The notes under the pieces are model-generated. The model worked only from the letters and a program-made list of their open reading frames with translations. It was not told where the DNA came from and made no database searches. From positions 47,110 to 111,109 of the forward strand of contig JACQMO010000003.1 in assembly GCA_016203535.1 (NCBI GenBank): 64,000 bases of DNA, in the 5' to 3' direction. Shown here piece by piece: positions 16,608-25,738 of the stretch. Numbering within the stretch: position 1 is the first letter of the stretch; every line of letters starts with the position of its first letter. This DNA is from Candidatus Uhrbacteria bacterium. GTDB taxonomy: Bacteria > Patescibacteriota > Patescibacteriia > 2-12-FULL-60-25. The translations under genes and the position numbers were made by a program.

Positions 16608-17882
16608 TTACGGTGATGAGATGATGCGTTCGAGTTCACGGAGCATCCGTCCGGCGCAGGCGTTCAAATCCACAAGTTCCTGCGCGATTTCGAGGCCCCG
16701 TGACCCCATGCGCTCCCGTTCCTCCGGAGGTAAACGCTTCACGCGGATGATGGCCTCGGCCAAGGCAGGAATATCGTCCACCGGCGTGAGGAACCCATTA
16801 TCGCCATGAAAAACGACTTCCGGCAACCCCCCGTAGTCATAGGCGATCGTCGGGAGGCGCGCGGCCATGGCTTCGGTGAGCGACATCCCGAGGCAGGCGC
16901 GGGGAGTGTTCGACGCATCCACATAGCAATCCGCCGTGCCGTACAGCCGGATAAGTTCGCGTTCCGAAAGACCTTGGAAGAAAAAGATGCGATCCGCCAT
17001 CCCCTGCTCATCGGCGAGCGTCTTCAGCCACGCCGAATCACCGGCGCCGCACAGAACCACGGCGAACTGCCCCTCCTCCGGGGCGAGCTTCGCGACGGCC
17101 TTGATGATCTGGCTGTGCCCTTTGCGCGGGGTATACGCGCCGACCGCCATCACAATGAACGCGTCAGCCGGCAATCCGAAATCGCGACGAGTCGCAGCCT
17201 TATCTTCGGAAAACGCCGCGGCGTATTTCGCGACTTCAATGCCGCTGTAAATGACTTTGACCTTTTCCGGCGGCGCATATGCGAGCGGCCCCTTGGCACA
17301 ATACCGGCTCGGCGCGATGATGACCTGCGGCATCGCAAGAAACTTCCGCCAGACCTCCGCGCGATGCGCGGCAAAGCGATCCATCCCTTTCATCGAGACG
17401 TCGTGCACTTCCGCATAGGTGTCGAGCGCGAGCGGAATCTGATGACGTTTCGCAATTTGCGCCGCCATGAACGTCCGGATGAGCGCCATCTCGGAAAGAA
17501 TCACGGTGGGGCGGAATGCGCGCACCACCCCGTCGAGCCACACGCCGTACGCGGAATAGAGAATCCCCTCCTTCGAAAGAAATCCGTACGTCTCCCGGTA
17601 CGCGCGAAGAAGCGACAGGAGAAGCGCGGGATCCTTGACCGCGTACTGAAGGAAAAAAAGAATTTTATCGAAACGCGACGGCGACTTCGGATATTCAAAA
17701 AAATAGTCCGCGCCGGCGCCCATATCATCGGACGGGGTCTTTTCATGCAGGAGACACACACCCACCGCATGTCCCTCGCGTTTCCACACCCGCGCGAGCA
17801 TGAGGGCGCGCTTGGGAATGCCGGCATACGGGGGCGGAAGGGAGTCGCCGACCATCCCGGCAATGAGGATGCGGAGCGCCAT
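16608..17882 (-). CDS. GT4-family glycosyltransferase
   Basis: A 424-residue GT-B glycosyltransferase. It starts with RILIAGMVGDSLPPPYAGIPKRALMLARVW and has the C-terminal features FIVMAVGAYTPRKGHSQIIKAV, AVVLCGAGDSAWLKTLADEQG, FFQGLSERELIRLYGTADCYV, and the donor-binding acidic motif in NTPRACLGMSLTEAMAARLPTIAYDYGG (glutamate of the EX7E region). The start at 17882 is 2 bp downstream of the stop of the upstream aminotransferase gene, indicating the same transcript. Donor probably the GDP-amino sugar of this operon, by context only. Confidence 0.88.
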   Translation of the reverse strand: MALRILIAGMVGDSLPPPYAGIPKRALMLARVWKREGHAVGVCLLHEKTPSDDMGAGADYFFEYPKSPSRFDKILFFLQYAVKDPALLLSLLRAYRETYGFLSKEGILYSAYGVWLDGVVRAFRPTVILSEMALIRTFMAAQIAKRHQIPLALDTYAEVHDVSMKGMDRFAAHRAEVWRKFLAMPQVIIAPSRYCAKGPLAYAPPEKVKVIYSGIEVAKYAAAFSEDKAATRRDFGLPADAFIVMAVGAYTPRKGHSQIIKAVAKLAPEEGQFAVVLCGAGDSAWLKTLADEQGMADRIFFFQGLSERELIRLYGTADCYVDASNTPRACLGMSLTEAMAARLPTIAYDYGGLPEVVFHGDNGFLTPVDDIPALAEAIIRVKRLPPEERERMGSRGLEIAQELVDLNACAGRMLRELERIISSP

Positions 17883-17884
17883 AC

Positions 17885-19012
17885 TTATGCGACGCCGAGT
17901 GCCGTAACCACCTCTCGGACCGACGCGACGACATGCGCGAGTTCGGGTTCGGAAATGTCCGTGCCGCTCGGAAGATACAGCCCGTCTTTCGAGATGTCAT
18001 TCGCCACCGGACAATCTTCCGGTTTCGTGAGTCCTCGCGCGATAAAAATGTCTTGAAGGTTGAACGGGACGAAATCCTCGCGGGTTTCAACGCCGCGCTC
18101 TTTGAGCGCCGCCATGAACGCCGTCCGTTTCCCGGAAAGCGGCCCGCGGAGGACGATGTTGAACATCCAGTAGACGTTCGACGCGTACGGTTCTTCGACC
18201 GGAAGCTGGATAGCGGAAATACCGGCGAGCTCGCGGAGGTAGTACGCGGCCATCTCCTTTTTGCGCCGGAGAATGTCGTCGATCTTTCCCATTTGCGCCA
18301 CGCCAACCGCGGCCTGGAGGTTCGTGAGCCGGTAGTTGTATCCCACGTCCTGATGCATGAATTTATTCTCTGTCCCGAACGCGAGGGATTTGAGCATCCG
18401 TGCGCGCTCCGCAAGCTCCGGCCGGTTCGTGGTGACCATCCCACCTTCGCCGGTCGTGACGATCTTGTTCGCATAAAAACTGAAACAGCCGATGTCGCCC
18501 AGCGATCCGACGCGCTTTCCCTTATACGTTGCGCCGTGCGCTTCGGCCGCGTCCTCGATGACGAACAGGTTGTGCCTCCGCGCGACGTCGAGCACCGGAT
18601 CCATGTTTACCGGATGACCGAACAGATGCACGGGAAGGATCGCTTTGGTGCGCGGCGTGATCTTTTGCTCGAGCAGACGCGGATCCATGTTGAGCGTGTG
18701 GGCTTCCATGTCGATCGGAATCGGCGTCGCGCCCTGATAGAGCACGGCGAAAAACGTCGCCATGTTGGTAAAGGTCGAGACGAGCACCTCATCTCCCAGC
18801 CCGATGCGGAGCGTCGCGAGCGCGAGGTGGAGCGCTGCGGTTCCGCTCGAAACCGTAACGGCATGCGACGTTCCGCAAAACTCTGCGAATCGCGTCTCGA
18901 ATTCCTTGATGCGCGAACCGCTGAAACCAGAAATCTCGCCGCGGGACATCACGTCCATGACGAGCTCGGTCTCCTCCTTTCCCAAAAGCGGGCGTGAAAC
19001 GGGGACGAACAT
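17885..19012 (-). CDS. DegT/DnrJ/EryC1 aminotransferase, GDP-perosamine-synthase-like
   Basis: A 375-residue PLP enzyme. It resembles RfbE/Per (GDP-perosamine synthase): KTKAILPVHLFGHPVNMDPV-type segment (residues 122-140), LFVIEDAAEAHGATYKGKRVG, GDIGCFSFYANKIVTTGEGG with the PLP lysine at K183, and GYNYRLTNLQAAVGVAQM. Acting on the Gmd product (GDP-4-keto-6-deoxymannose), it would give GDP-perosamine, a sugar found in O-antigens and S-layer glycans. Gmd lies one gene downstream, which supports the assignment. It is a distinct paralogue of the PseC-like enzyme at 2121 and would use a GDP- rather than UDP-sugar; that is inferred from sequence type and context. Confidence 0.85.
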   Translation of the reverse strand: MFVPVSRPLLGKEETELVMDVMSRGEISGFSGSRIKEFETRFAEFCGTSHAVTVSSGTAALHLALATLRIGLGDEVLVSTFTNMATFFAVLYQGATPIPIDMEAHTLNMDPRLLEQKITPRTKAILPVHLFGHPVNMDPVLDVARRHNLFVIEDAAEAHGATYKGKRVGSLGDIGCFSFYANKIVTTGEGGMVTTNRPELAERARMLKSLAFGTENKFMHQDVGYNYRLTNLQAAVGVAQMGKIDDILRRKKEMAAYYLRELAGISAIQLPVEEPYASNVYWMFNIVLRGPLSGKRTAFMAALKERGVETREDFVPFNLQDIFIARGLTKPEDCPVANDISKDGLYLPSGTDISEPELAHVVASVREVVTALGVA

Positions 19013-19015
19013 GGG

Positions 19016-19393
19016 TTAGACAAGCGGCTTCTCCAGTCGGAACGTGTCCAGTTCGTAGTCGTCGCCGCGGCGCGGACCGAATCCGAGCTGCAGCAAATGG
19101 GACGGTTCGATCGCCTTGAACGCGTGCGCTTCGTTCGGTCCGTGCATGAGCAGGTCGCCGGCCTTCACGATCTTCTTCACGACCTTCCCGCGCATCCCCT
19201 TCCGGCCGTATGACATGAGCTTCCCGCTCAAGATATAGGTATATTGCGTGGTCTTCTTATGGTAGTGGTTGCCGCGAATCGCTCCCGTGGCGCACGTGAT
19301 GGACGTGACGGAATCGATCGCGACATGCGTCAAGATGTCACGGATCTCGCCGCGCGCATCCTTGAAATTGACCTTCGTGCGGATGAATTTCAT
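19016..19393 (-). CDS. Small cupin (RmlC-like sugar-modifying or sugar-sensing protein)
   Basis: A 125-residue single-domain cupin. GAIRGNHYHKKTTQYTYILSG carries the HxHx3-4Q/E metal-site pattern of cupin motif 1, and KAGDLLMHGPNEAHAFKAI is motif 2 with the second histidine. Such proteins occur as dTDP/GDP-sugar isomerases or epimerase-like partners in sugar clusters. The start at 19393 is 3 bp downstream of the C-methyltransferase stop. It may act on the keto intermediate of the C-methylation/perosamine pathway, but catalytic His-Tyr pairs of RmlC cannot be assigned with certainty. Confidence 0.75.
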   Translation of the reverse strand: MKFIRTKVNFKDARGEIRDILTHVAIDSVTSITCATGAIRGNHYHKKTTQYTYILSGKLMSYGRKGMRGKVVKKIVKAGDLLMHGPNEAHAFKAIEPSHLLQLGFGPRRGDDYELDTFRLEKPLV

Positions 19394-19396
19394 AGA

Positions 19397-20677
19397 TTAG
19401 ACGATGGTGGGGTCAGGAATAGGAATGATAAAACGGCCGCCTTTGTCCGCATAGGGCTTGAGGTTGGCCATGATCTCTTTGGAGAAATTCCATGCGAGGA
19501 GGAGCGCGTAATCCGGTCGTACCTCGATGAGCCGGTCGTCGGGAACGATGGGGATGTGGCCGCCGGGGGTCACGCGGCCGATTTTGAGCCGCGCCTTTTC
19601 CGATGCGAACAGCACGTGCCGCGTCGAGAATCCGCAATAATTCAGAAGCGTCATCCCTTTCGCCGGCGTGCTTACGATCGCGATCGTTTTTCCGTCTTTG
19701 AGCAGCCCCTCGACCAGCTGCATCAGTTTCCGGCGGTTCTCGGCGACGCGCGTGGCGAATTCCTGAAGCGTGGGGAGTTCGTGGATCCGCGCGGCAGCTT
19801 CTTGTTCGAGGAGCGCCGTGACGCTCGCATCAATGGGTCGCTTCCCTTCGCGGCCGATGTAGACACGGAACGATCCGCCGTGGATGTCCGACTCTTCGAC
19901 CGCAAAGACTTCCAAACCGAACCGCTTCACGAACGCCGCAACCGGTTTGAGGGAGAGGTACGACAGGTGTTCGTGGTAGATGGTGTCGTATTCCAGGTTC
20001 GATACGAGATGGCGGAACTGCGGCGACTCGAAGATGAAGACGCCCGTGTCCGTGAGGAGCCGCGCGGCTGCGGTCATGAATCCCGCGAGATCGTCCACGT
20101 GGGCGTACACGTTCGTGCCGGTAATGACCTCGGCCGCGCCGGCGCGCTGTTTCACGTCGTCCGCCGCCGCATCGCCGAAAAATGCGCAGATCGTTTCGAT
20201 CCCACGCTGGTTCGCGATCTCGACGATGTTCGGCGCCGGATCCACGCCCATCACGCGCATGCCGCGCTCCTTAAAACAGAAAAGAAGCGTCCCGTCGTTC
20301 GACCCGGCGTCCACGACCAATGCGTTCGCCGGAAGCGCGAGCCGAGCGATCACTTTTTCCGCGAACTCATTCCAATGCGCCAGACCGGTTTTCGTAATGG
20401 AAGATTCGTACGGATAATCAAATTGGTAGAGCACACGCGGATCCACGACATGGGAGAGCTGCGACAGTCCGCACGACCGGCACAGATTCACGCGGAGCGG
20501 ATAGGAAATTTCGGGGAGGTCGAGTTCTTCTGGCTTGCGGAACTGGTCTGCGGGAGCCGTGAATCCGAGGTCGAGATACGTCACGAGATCCCGTCCGTCG
20601 CACATGCGGCAACGGTCCGCGAGACGATACAAACCTGCGACGGCTTCCGCCTGCAAATCGCGCGAAATAGCTGTCAT
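19397..20677 (-). CDS. Sugar C-methyltransferase with N-terminal zinc-binding domain (second copy)
   Basis: A 426-residue paralogue of the plus-strand gene at 11384. The N-terminal zinc domain is CRMCDGRDLVTYLDLG ... VNLCRSCGLSQLSHV. The methyltransferase core is VVDAGSNDGTLLFCFKERG, followed by DTIYHEHLSYL, and the C-terminal domain contains IAIVSTPAKGMTLLNYCGF. The family transfers a methyl group from SAM to C3 (or C5) of a 4-keto-6-deoxy sugar. ATG at 20677 is preferred; the frame extends upstream to 20716 into the next gene's terminus. GC-rich, unlike its plus-strand relative, so the two are not a recent duplication. It sits 3 bp upstream of the cupin gene. Confidence 0.9.
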   Translation of the reverse strand: MTAISRDLQAEAVAGLYRLADRCRMCDGRDLVTYLDLGFTAPADQFRKPEELDLPEISYPLRVNLCRSCGLSQLSHVVDPRVLYQFDYPYESSITKTGLAHWNEFAEKVIARLALPANALVVDAGSNDGTLLFCFKERGMRVMGVDPAPNIVEIANQRGIETICAFFGDAAADDVKQRAGAAEVITGTNVYAHVDDLAGFMTAAARLLTDTGVFIFESPQFRHLVSNLEYDTIYHEHLSYLSLKPVAAFVKRFGLEVFAVEESDIHGGSFRVYIGREGKRPIDASVTALLEQEAAARIHELPTLQEFATRVAENRRKLMQLVEGLLKDGKTIAIVSTPAKGMTLLNYCGFSTRHVLFASEKARLKIGRVTPGGHIPIVPDDRLIEVRPDYALLLAWNFSKEIMANLKPYADKGGRFIIPIPDPTIV

Positions 20678-20693
20678 ATCCGCACGGAGATTA

Positions 20694-21455
20694 TCACGCA
20701 GCCCGCTTCCTGGCAACGATTGCTATGGCCCAATAGGCGTCCGACGGCGGTTCGGATATTTCCGGAAACCGCGATGCGCGGACGAGCTCAAGGCCGTGCG
20801 CGTCGAGAAGGCGTTTGATGTCCGCGATGTCCCAATAATGGACGGCGTGCCGTTCGGACGTCCGTTCCCCGTCCGTGCGATCGATCGTGATGTCGAGGTC
20901 AACGCGATGTTTCTCCGGGACGTGCGTTGCCGTCGTCGCGCGCGTGATCGTGACGACGTCCTGCTCGAACGTTGCGGTGCGGTCATGCGGCGGTTCTTTT
21001 CGGACCGCCGCCGCATTCCAGGCGTCGAACACGAGCACGCCTCCCGACCGAAGCGCCGTCGCCGCGTTGGCAATCACCCGTTCGAGGTCCGGCAACCCGT
21101 CGCAATACGCCACGACGTTAAAAAAAAGCGCCACGGCGTCATAGGAACCCGGAGCCGCCTGATAGGACGTCATGTCCCCCTGTTCGACCGTGATCCCCTC
21201 AATCCCTTCAGACCGGATCCGTTCGGCGGCGAGCTCCACCATGGTTGGCGAAAGATCCACGCCGTGGAAACGGTATCCCTTTCCGATGAGGAACCGCTCG
21301 TGCCCGAGCGTTCCGGAACCGAAACTCAACACCGTCCGAACCGGCCCGTCCGCCAGCTGAAACAATTCATGGTACGCCTCCGCTTCTCGCGGATAATCCT
21401 TTGCGGCATACATCGCATCATAGGAGGACGCCATCACGGGATCGAAGGTTGTCAT
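20694..21455 (-). CDS. Class I SAM-dependent methyltransferase
   Basis: A 253-residue methyltransferase with a full Methyltransf_25/11-type core: VRTVLSFGSGTLGHERFLIG (motif I, GSGT in place of GxGxG), YRFHGVDLSPTMVELAAER (motif II acid), and EGITVEQGDMTSYQAAPGSYDAVALFFNVVAYC (motif III-IV). A C-terminal beta region with HYWDIADIKRLLDAHGLELV is common in N- and O-methyltransferases of small molecules and sugars. The true start is the ATG at 21455, overlapping the stop of the upstream membrane glycosyltransferase by 4 bp; the longer frame is spurious. Likely methylates a sugar of the glycan. Confidence 0.85.
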   Translation of the reverse strand: MTTFDPVMASSYDAMYAAKDYPREAEAYHELFQLADGPVRTVLSFGSGTLGHERFLIGKGYRFHGVDLSPTMVELAAERIRSEGIEGITVEQGDMTSYQAAPGSYDAVALFFNVVAYCDGLPDLERVIANAATALRSGGVLVFDAWNAAAVRKEPPHDRTATFEQDVVTITRATTATHVPEKHRVDLDITIDRTDGERTSERHAVHYWDIADIKRLLDAHGLELVRASRFPEISEPPSDAYWAIAIVARKRAA

Positions 21456-23104
21456 AGGGACTCGGATGAAGGATAAGCGACGCCGCGACAGTCGTAGAGT
21501 CGCGCGCTGACGCGCCGGTCGTCCTCCGAGAAGAGGGTGTGGCAGGTCGAGAGATATCGCATGATTTTCTGATCGGGTGAAATCGGCGGCATGGTTACGA
21601 CCACATAATGGCCGTCGAACCCGGCGAATTTTTTCTCGTTCACCGCCGCGAACTCCGGATTCAGGTAAAAACGGCGGTCGTATTTCCCGCACTCCCCGAG
21701 CTCCCACGCAGCGATGTCGTTATAGGTGATGATGCGCGACACGTCCGGCGAGGCGCAGGCCGCCGCAGCCGCGCGCTTCGCAAGCGCGGAGGCGTTGCCG
21801 TAGAAGAGTCCGGTTCCGTATTCAAGCGTCGTGAACAGACTGAACGCGATCGTGAGCGCGGTGAGGACGGGAAATGCGGCGGCGCGGAGGCGGAGCGTCC
21901 GGTTCGCAACGAGCGTCGCAACGAGCGTCGCAGCGAACGCGAACAGCGCGACGTTCGCCGGAACAAAAAAACCGATCGGCCCCGAACCGCCGGTGATCGG
22001 AATGAGAAACGAAAGGTCGCCCCGCGTCACGTGACGGAGAAAATCCGCTTTCGGATGGAGCGGAATCGCGGCGGCCGGAAGCAAAAGCAACCCGACGAGG
22101 ACGACCATGCCGACGGCAGCCGTGATCCATCCTACGCGCCGGCGGTAGGTCGGTGAGGCCCAGCCGCGGGCAAGGGCGTCTCCCGCAATCGCCGCGACGG
22201 GCAGGGTGAACGCAAGCAGATACCGCTCGATGGTGCGATGCGTGAAATCGAACGCGACGAAATAAAAAAGAAACTGGAACAGGGCGTATGAGAGAAGCGG
22301 CCGATATCTCGCCGCCTCGCGCCATGAAGCCACGGCGGCAACGGCCGCGACCGGACCGAGAAGAATTCCCGATTTGAGCGTCAAGAGAAGCAACTCGAAA
22401 TAATCCCGATCCGCCAGATTCATGAACCCGAACCCTTTGGCGTACGTCACGAACCCGATCCCGTTCAGGAGCGGAGAGGCCCAGAGCAACACCCCGCCGA
22501 TGGCGGCGAGTCCGACGACGATGGGATGGGACTTCTTCGGCCGATATCCGCTTCGCAACGCCCATTCGACTCCGATGGCCGGGAGAAGCAGAAAAAACGA
22601 AAGCTTCGTGAGGGCGCCGCCGATGCAGGCAACAAGAAGCAATCCCCAACCGCGGCGCGCGTCTCGCCGTTCCCAAATGTCCGTCACGGCATGGAGGGCG
22701 ATGAGCGTCCAAAACGGAAGCAACGCGCCATCAATGTCGATCTGCACCGAACCGAGCACGCTCGCGGTCACGACGGACGAGAGCGCGCCGAACCACCACG
22801 CGCTCCGCTCTCCGTACCATCGCTTCACGAGAAAAAATCCCAAAATCAAATTGGCGATGGACACGACGAACGGCAACCCGCGCAACCCGTCGAACCCCGC
22901 GACCATGGCCCAAAGACGATACGCGTTTTCGCCGAGCGGCGGATGCGGGACCGTTCCCGCAAGGCCATACGACGTATCCACGATCTGCGCCCACTTATAC
23001 TCGTCCTGATGGTAGATCTGCCCGAGCGCGGGGATCCGAAACAGCGTGAACGCGGCGAGAAGCGCCGCGAGTCCGATCCAAAATTTCAATCGTCCGGTTC
23101 TCAT
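21452..23104 (-). CDS. Polytopic membrane glycosyltransferase, PMT/ArnT-like (GT-C)
   Basis: A 550-residue membrane protein with about ten hydrophobic segments. The first extracytoplasmic loop contains YHQDEYKWAQIVD with the Asp-Glu pair expected for the catalytic acid of GT-C enzymes. It is followed by a GENAYRLWAMVAGFDGLRGLPF stretch resembling dolichyl-phosphate-mannose-protein-mannosyltransferase-type proteins. Such enzymes take sugars from polyprenyl-phosphate carriers and glycosylate lipids or secreted proteins outside the membrane. The C-terminal 110 residues form a soluble extracytoplasmic domain. ATG at 23104 overlaps the upstream stop by 4 bp. The GT2 genes at 24772 and 27868 could supply the polyprenyl-phosphate sugar donor. 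Confidence 0.8.
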   Translation of the reverse strand: MRTGRLKFWIGLAALLAAFTLFRIPALGQIYHQDEYKWAQIVDTSYGLAGTVPHPPLGENAYRLWAMVAGFDGLRGLPFVVSIANLILGFFLVKRWYGERSAWWFGALSSVVTASVLGSVQIDIDGALLPFWTLIALHAVTDIWERRDARRGWGLLLVACIGGALTKLSFFLLLPAIGVEWALRSGYRPKKSHPIVVGLAAIGGVLLWASPLLNGIGFVTYAKGFGFMNLADRDYFELLLLTLKSGILLGPVAAVAAVASWREAARYRPLLSYALFQFLFYFVAFDFTHRTIERYLLAFTLPVAAIAGDALARGWASPTYRRRVGWITAAVGMVVLVGLLLLPAAAIPLHPKADFLRHVTRGDLSFLIPITGGSGPIGFFVPANVALFAFAATLVATLVANRTLRLRAAAFPVLTALTIAFSLFTTLEYGTGLFYGNASALAKRAAAAACASPDVSRIITYNDIAAWELGECGKYDRRFYLNPEFAAVNEKKFAGFDGHYVVVTMPPISPDQKIMRYLSTCHTLFSEDDRRVSARLYDCRGVAYPSSESL

Positions 23105-24039
23105 ACGTCGTGCGAGCGATACCAGTCCACCGTCCGCGCAATCCCCTCCTCGATCCCGATCGTCGGCTCGAATCCGAGTCGCTCGCGCGCAAGCGCGGTG
23201 TCCGCGACACACGCCATCACTTCGCCGGTCCGGTTCTCCTCGATGTGAACGGACGCGCTGCGGCCGAACGCCTTGGACACCAGTTCCGCGATTTGAAGAA
23301 CCGTCGTCCCAACGCCTGACGCAATATTGTATACATTGTCTTTCGCGACATCGAACCGCTCGACGGCTCGCATGATTCCGGACACCGCGTCATCGATATG
23401 GATGAAATCCAGAGTCTTCCCTTTGCCGTACACAACAAGCTCCTTCCCCTCTCGGGAACGCCGGATGAACAGCGGGATGACGCGGTCGTGGAGGTCGTAC
23501 ATGCCGTACGCGTTTGCGAACCGGAGGGTGAGCGATGGGACTCCGTAGCATCGGCGATACGCCCAGACGAACGCCTCCCCGGACATTTTCGATGCCGTGT
23601 ACGGATTTTCACTCCGTTCAAGATGCACGTCGTCCTCGCGGTGCGCCGCCTCCGACGTGTCGCCGTACACCTCGCGGGATGATGCGAAGAGAATCGGAAT
23701 CTTTCTCGCCCGCGCATATTCAAGCGCTGTGAACGTCGTTTCGACGTTCTCCCGCGCGAGCTCCGGCCGTTGGATCAAGTCGAACACGCGCGCGTGCGCC
23801 GCGAGATGGATGACCATGTCCGCGTCCGTCGGCAATTGCGCGAGCGACGCCGCCGTATCGCGAAGGTCGAGACGGATGGTGCGTCCGCCGATCTCCGCGT
23901 CCCACCGATTCGGTTTGATATCGACGCCCGTCGCGACGATTCCTGCATCGCGGAGCCGTTCCATAAGCCGCGTGCCGATCATGCCGCTTGAACCGGTAAC
24001 GAGGACGTGTTTCGGCATAGACATTTGGTTCGTGATCAT
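23101..24039 (-). CDS. NAD-dependent epimerase/dehydratase (extended SDR)
   Basis: About 305-312 residues. It has the cofactor motif HVLVTGSSGMIGTRLMERL, MVIHLAAHARVFDLI, the catalytic block FASSREVYGD ... NPYTASKMSGEAFVWAYRR (Tyr and Lys three apart), and RFANAYGMYDLHDRVIPLFI, which fits UDP-glucose/UDP-GlcNAc 4-epimerase or dTDP-glucose-dehydratase relatives. The start is uncertain: ATGs at 24039, 24024 and 24018 are all close. 24039 is only 5 bp from the upstream gene's end with a weak GGAA, and the conserved part begins at about 24018. Substrate not determinable from sequence. Confidence 0.85.
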   Translation of the reverse strand: MITNQMSMPKHVLVTGSSGMIGTRLMERLRDAGIVATGVDIKPNRWDAEIGGRTIRLDLRDTAASLAQLPTDADMVIHLAAHARVFDLIQRPELARENVETTFTALEYARARKIPILFASSREVYGDTSEAAHREDDVHLERSENPYTASKMSGEAFVWAYRRCYGVPSLTLRFANAYGMYDLHDRVIPLFIRRSREGKELVVYGKGKTLDFIHIDDAVSGIMRAVERFDVAKDNVYNIASGVGTTVLQIAELVSKAFGRSASVHIEENRTGEVMACVADTALARERLGFEPTIGIEEGIARTVDWYRSHDV

Positions 24040-24043
24040 ACCG

Positions 24044-24769
24044 TCATTCCGGCTTCCGCGCCACGACAAGAAGCGACACCCCCCATGGGAGGTTCATGTG
24101 ACGCAGGAGAAAACGTTCCGCGGAAAAAATCCGCGCGAGGATCCCGTTCACGAACGGCGCGGGGACGTTAAAATCAGAATCCTTCCTGCCGAGCGCGCGG
24201 AACACGAGGCGAAGCGCCAGGATCGCGGGAAACAGGAAAAAATTAAAAAAGGTGACGCGCTCAATGACGAATCCCGTTTCCGTTAATTTCCGAATCAGTT
24301 CCGCCCGCGCGTATCTCCGAAAATGATGGCTCATGACGTCATGCCCGCTCCAAAGCAGTTTGAACGCCGGGACCGTGCAGATGAATCTTCCTCCGGATGG
24401 AAGCGCGTCCCAAATCGCCCGCAGCGCCGCGCGGTCGTCCTCGATATGCTCGAGCACGTCGAACATGGTGATCACGTCATGCCCGGCAAGGTCGATGTCC
24501 CCCAAGAATCCGGGAAGCACACGGACGCGTTCCCCGAAACGTTTCTGCAGCGCTTCGCGTGATGCCGAATCCCCTTCCGCCGCCGTCACCGTTCCGTGTG
24601 GGAGAAGTGTCTCGATCATCCCCCCGGCGCCGGAACCGATATCAAGAATCCGTCGTCCGGAAAACTGCGGAAGCCGTGACAGGATATCGGAGACGACAGC
24701 CCTCCGTCCGAGAAACCACCAGTGCGTTTCGTTCAGTTCATCAAGCGCGCGATAGACGTCCCGATCCAT
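24044..24769 (-). CDS. Class I SAM-dependent methyltransferase (Methyltransf_12/23-type)
   Basis: A 241-residue methyltransferase. HWWFLGRRAVVSDIL precedes motif I ILDIGSGAGGMIETLL, with TVTAAEGDSASREALQKRFG (motif II) and HDVITMFDVLEHIEDDRAALRAI (motif IV). LPSGGRFICTVPAFKLLWSGHD follows, and a hydrophobic C-terminal stretch (FFNFFLFPAILALRLVF) suggests membrane association. Proteins of this type usually sit beside polyprenyl-phosphate GT2 genes, as here (2 bp downstream of the GT2 gene at 24772). ATG at 24769; the upstream open frame overlaps the GT2 gene and is not conserved. Confidence 0.85.
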   Translation of the reverse strand: MDRDVYRALDELNETHWWFLGRRAVVSDILSRLPQFSGRRILDIGSGAGGMIETLLPHGTVTAAEGDSASREALQKRFGERVRVLPGFLGDIDLAGHDVITMFDVLEHIEDDRAALRAIWDALPSGGRFICTVPAFKLLWSGHDVMSHHFRRYARAELIRKLTETGFVIERVTFFNFFLFPAILALRLVFRALGRKDSDFNVPAPFVNGILARIFSAERFLLRHMNLPWGVSLLVVARKPE

Positions 24770-24771
24770 AC

Positions 24772-25698
24772 TCAAAACCCTTCCTTCTTTCCAACGATAT
24801 AGAGCGGCCGGCCGCGCACTTCGGTCGTGATGCGCGCAAGGTACTCGCCCATGATCCCGAGGACGAACAGCTGAACCCCACCGAGAAAAAACGCGATGAC
24901 CATGAGCGACGCCCATCCTTGCGGCGTGCTTCCATAATAAAGTTTCAGCCACAGGATGACGGCCGCGGCGAATACGCTTACGAGCGAAATGAAAAATCCC
25001 AGATAAATCGAAAGCTTGAGCGGGACCGTCGAGAAGCTCACGATCCCGTCGAGCGCCAGCCGAAGGAGTTTCCGGAAACTGTATTTCGTCTCGCCGGCTT
25101 CGCGCGCGCCGCGGTCGTACTCCACGCCGACGCTCGGAAACCCGGTCCACGCGCGGAGCCCGCGCAAAAACCGCGTGTGTTCCGGCATCGCGCGGATGGC
25201 ATCGACTACCTTCCGGTCCATCAGACAGAAATCGCCGGAGTCGAGCGGGATCCGCACATCCGTGAGCGACTGGAGCAGCCGATAAAACGCCTTGTAGCAA
25301 AACCGTTTCAGGAGCGATTCCTGGCGCCGTTTCCGCACGGCATACACGATGTCCGCGCCGGCGCGCCATTTGGCGATGAACTCGCGGATGAGCTCTGGCG
25401 GGTCCTGGAGATCGCCATCCAAAATCACGACCGCTTCTCCCGTCGCATGGTCGAGCCCGGCGGACAACGCGACCTGATGGCCGAAATTCCGCGTGAACGA
25501 AACGAGGCGCATGGGCGGGTCTGCGGGCGTGCGCCGACGAATCTCGTCGGTGATCATGCGCGAGGTCGCATCGCGGCTCCCGTCGTTCACGAACAGAATT
25601 TCATGCGGGCCGATCTCCCGACCGACGTCCGCGAGACGCGAAAGCAATTTCGGAAGCATCGCTTCTTCGTTATAGACGGGAATGATGAGGGAAATCAT
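24772..25698 (-). CDS. GT2 polyprenyl-phosphate glycosyltransferase with two C-terminal TM helices (GtrB/ArnC-like)
   Basis: A 308-residue inverting glycosyltransferase that would load a sugar onto undecaprenyl phosphate. ISLIIPVYNEEAMLPKLLSRL is the N-terminal GT-A motif, ILDGDLQDPPELIREFI carries the DxD-like metal-binding acid, and YKAFYRLLQSLTDVRIPLDSGDFCLMDRKV is typical of the GtrB/DPM1 group. The end has two transmembrane helices (ISLVSVFAAAVILWLKLYYG and LMVIAFFLGGVQLFVLGIMG). The product would feed GT-C enzymes such as those at 21452 and at the end of 28572. Start at 25698 is supported by the family N-terminus. Confidence 0.9.
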   Translation of the reverse strand: MISLIIPVYNEEAMLPKLLSRLADVGREIGPHEILFVNDGSRDATSRMITDEIRRRTPADPPMRLVSFTRNFGHQVALSAGLDHATGEAVVILDGDLQDPPELIREFIAKWRAGADIVYAVRKRRQESLLKRFCYKAFYRLLQSLTDVRIPLDSGDFCLMDRKVVDAIRAMPEHTRFLRGLRAWTGFPSVGVEYDRGAREAGETKYSFRKLLRLALDGIVSFSTVPLKLSIYLGFFISLVSVFAAAVILWLKLYYGSTPQGWASLMVIAFFLGGVQLFVLGIMGEYLARITTEVRGRPLYIVGKKEGF

Positions 25699-25738
25699 AT
25701 GGGAATCGAAGCCATGGTGTCGGAATGATGCGCGAGCG

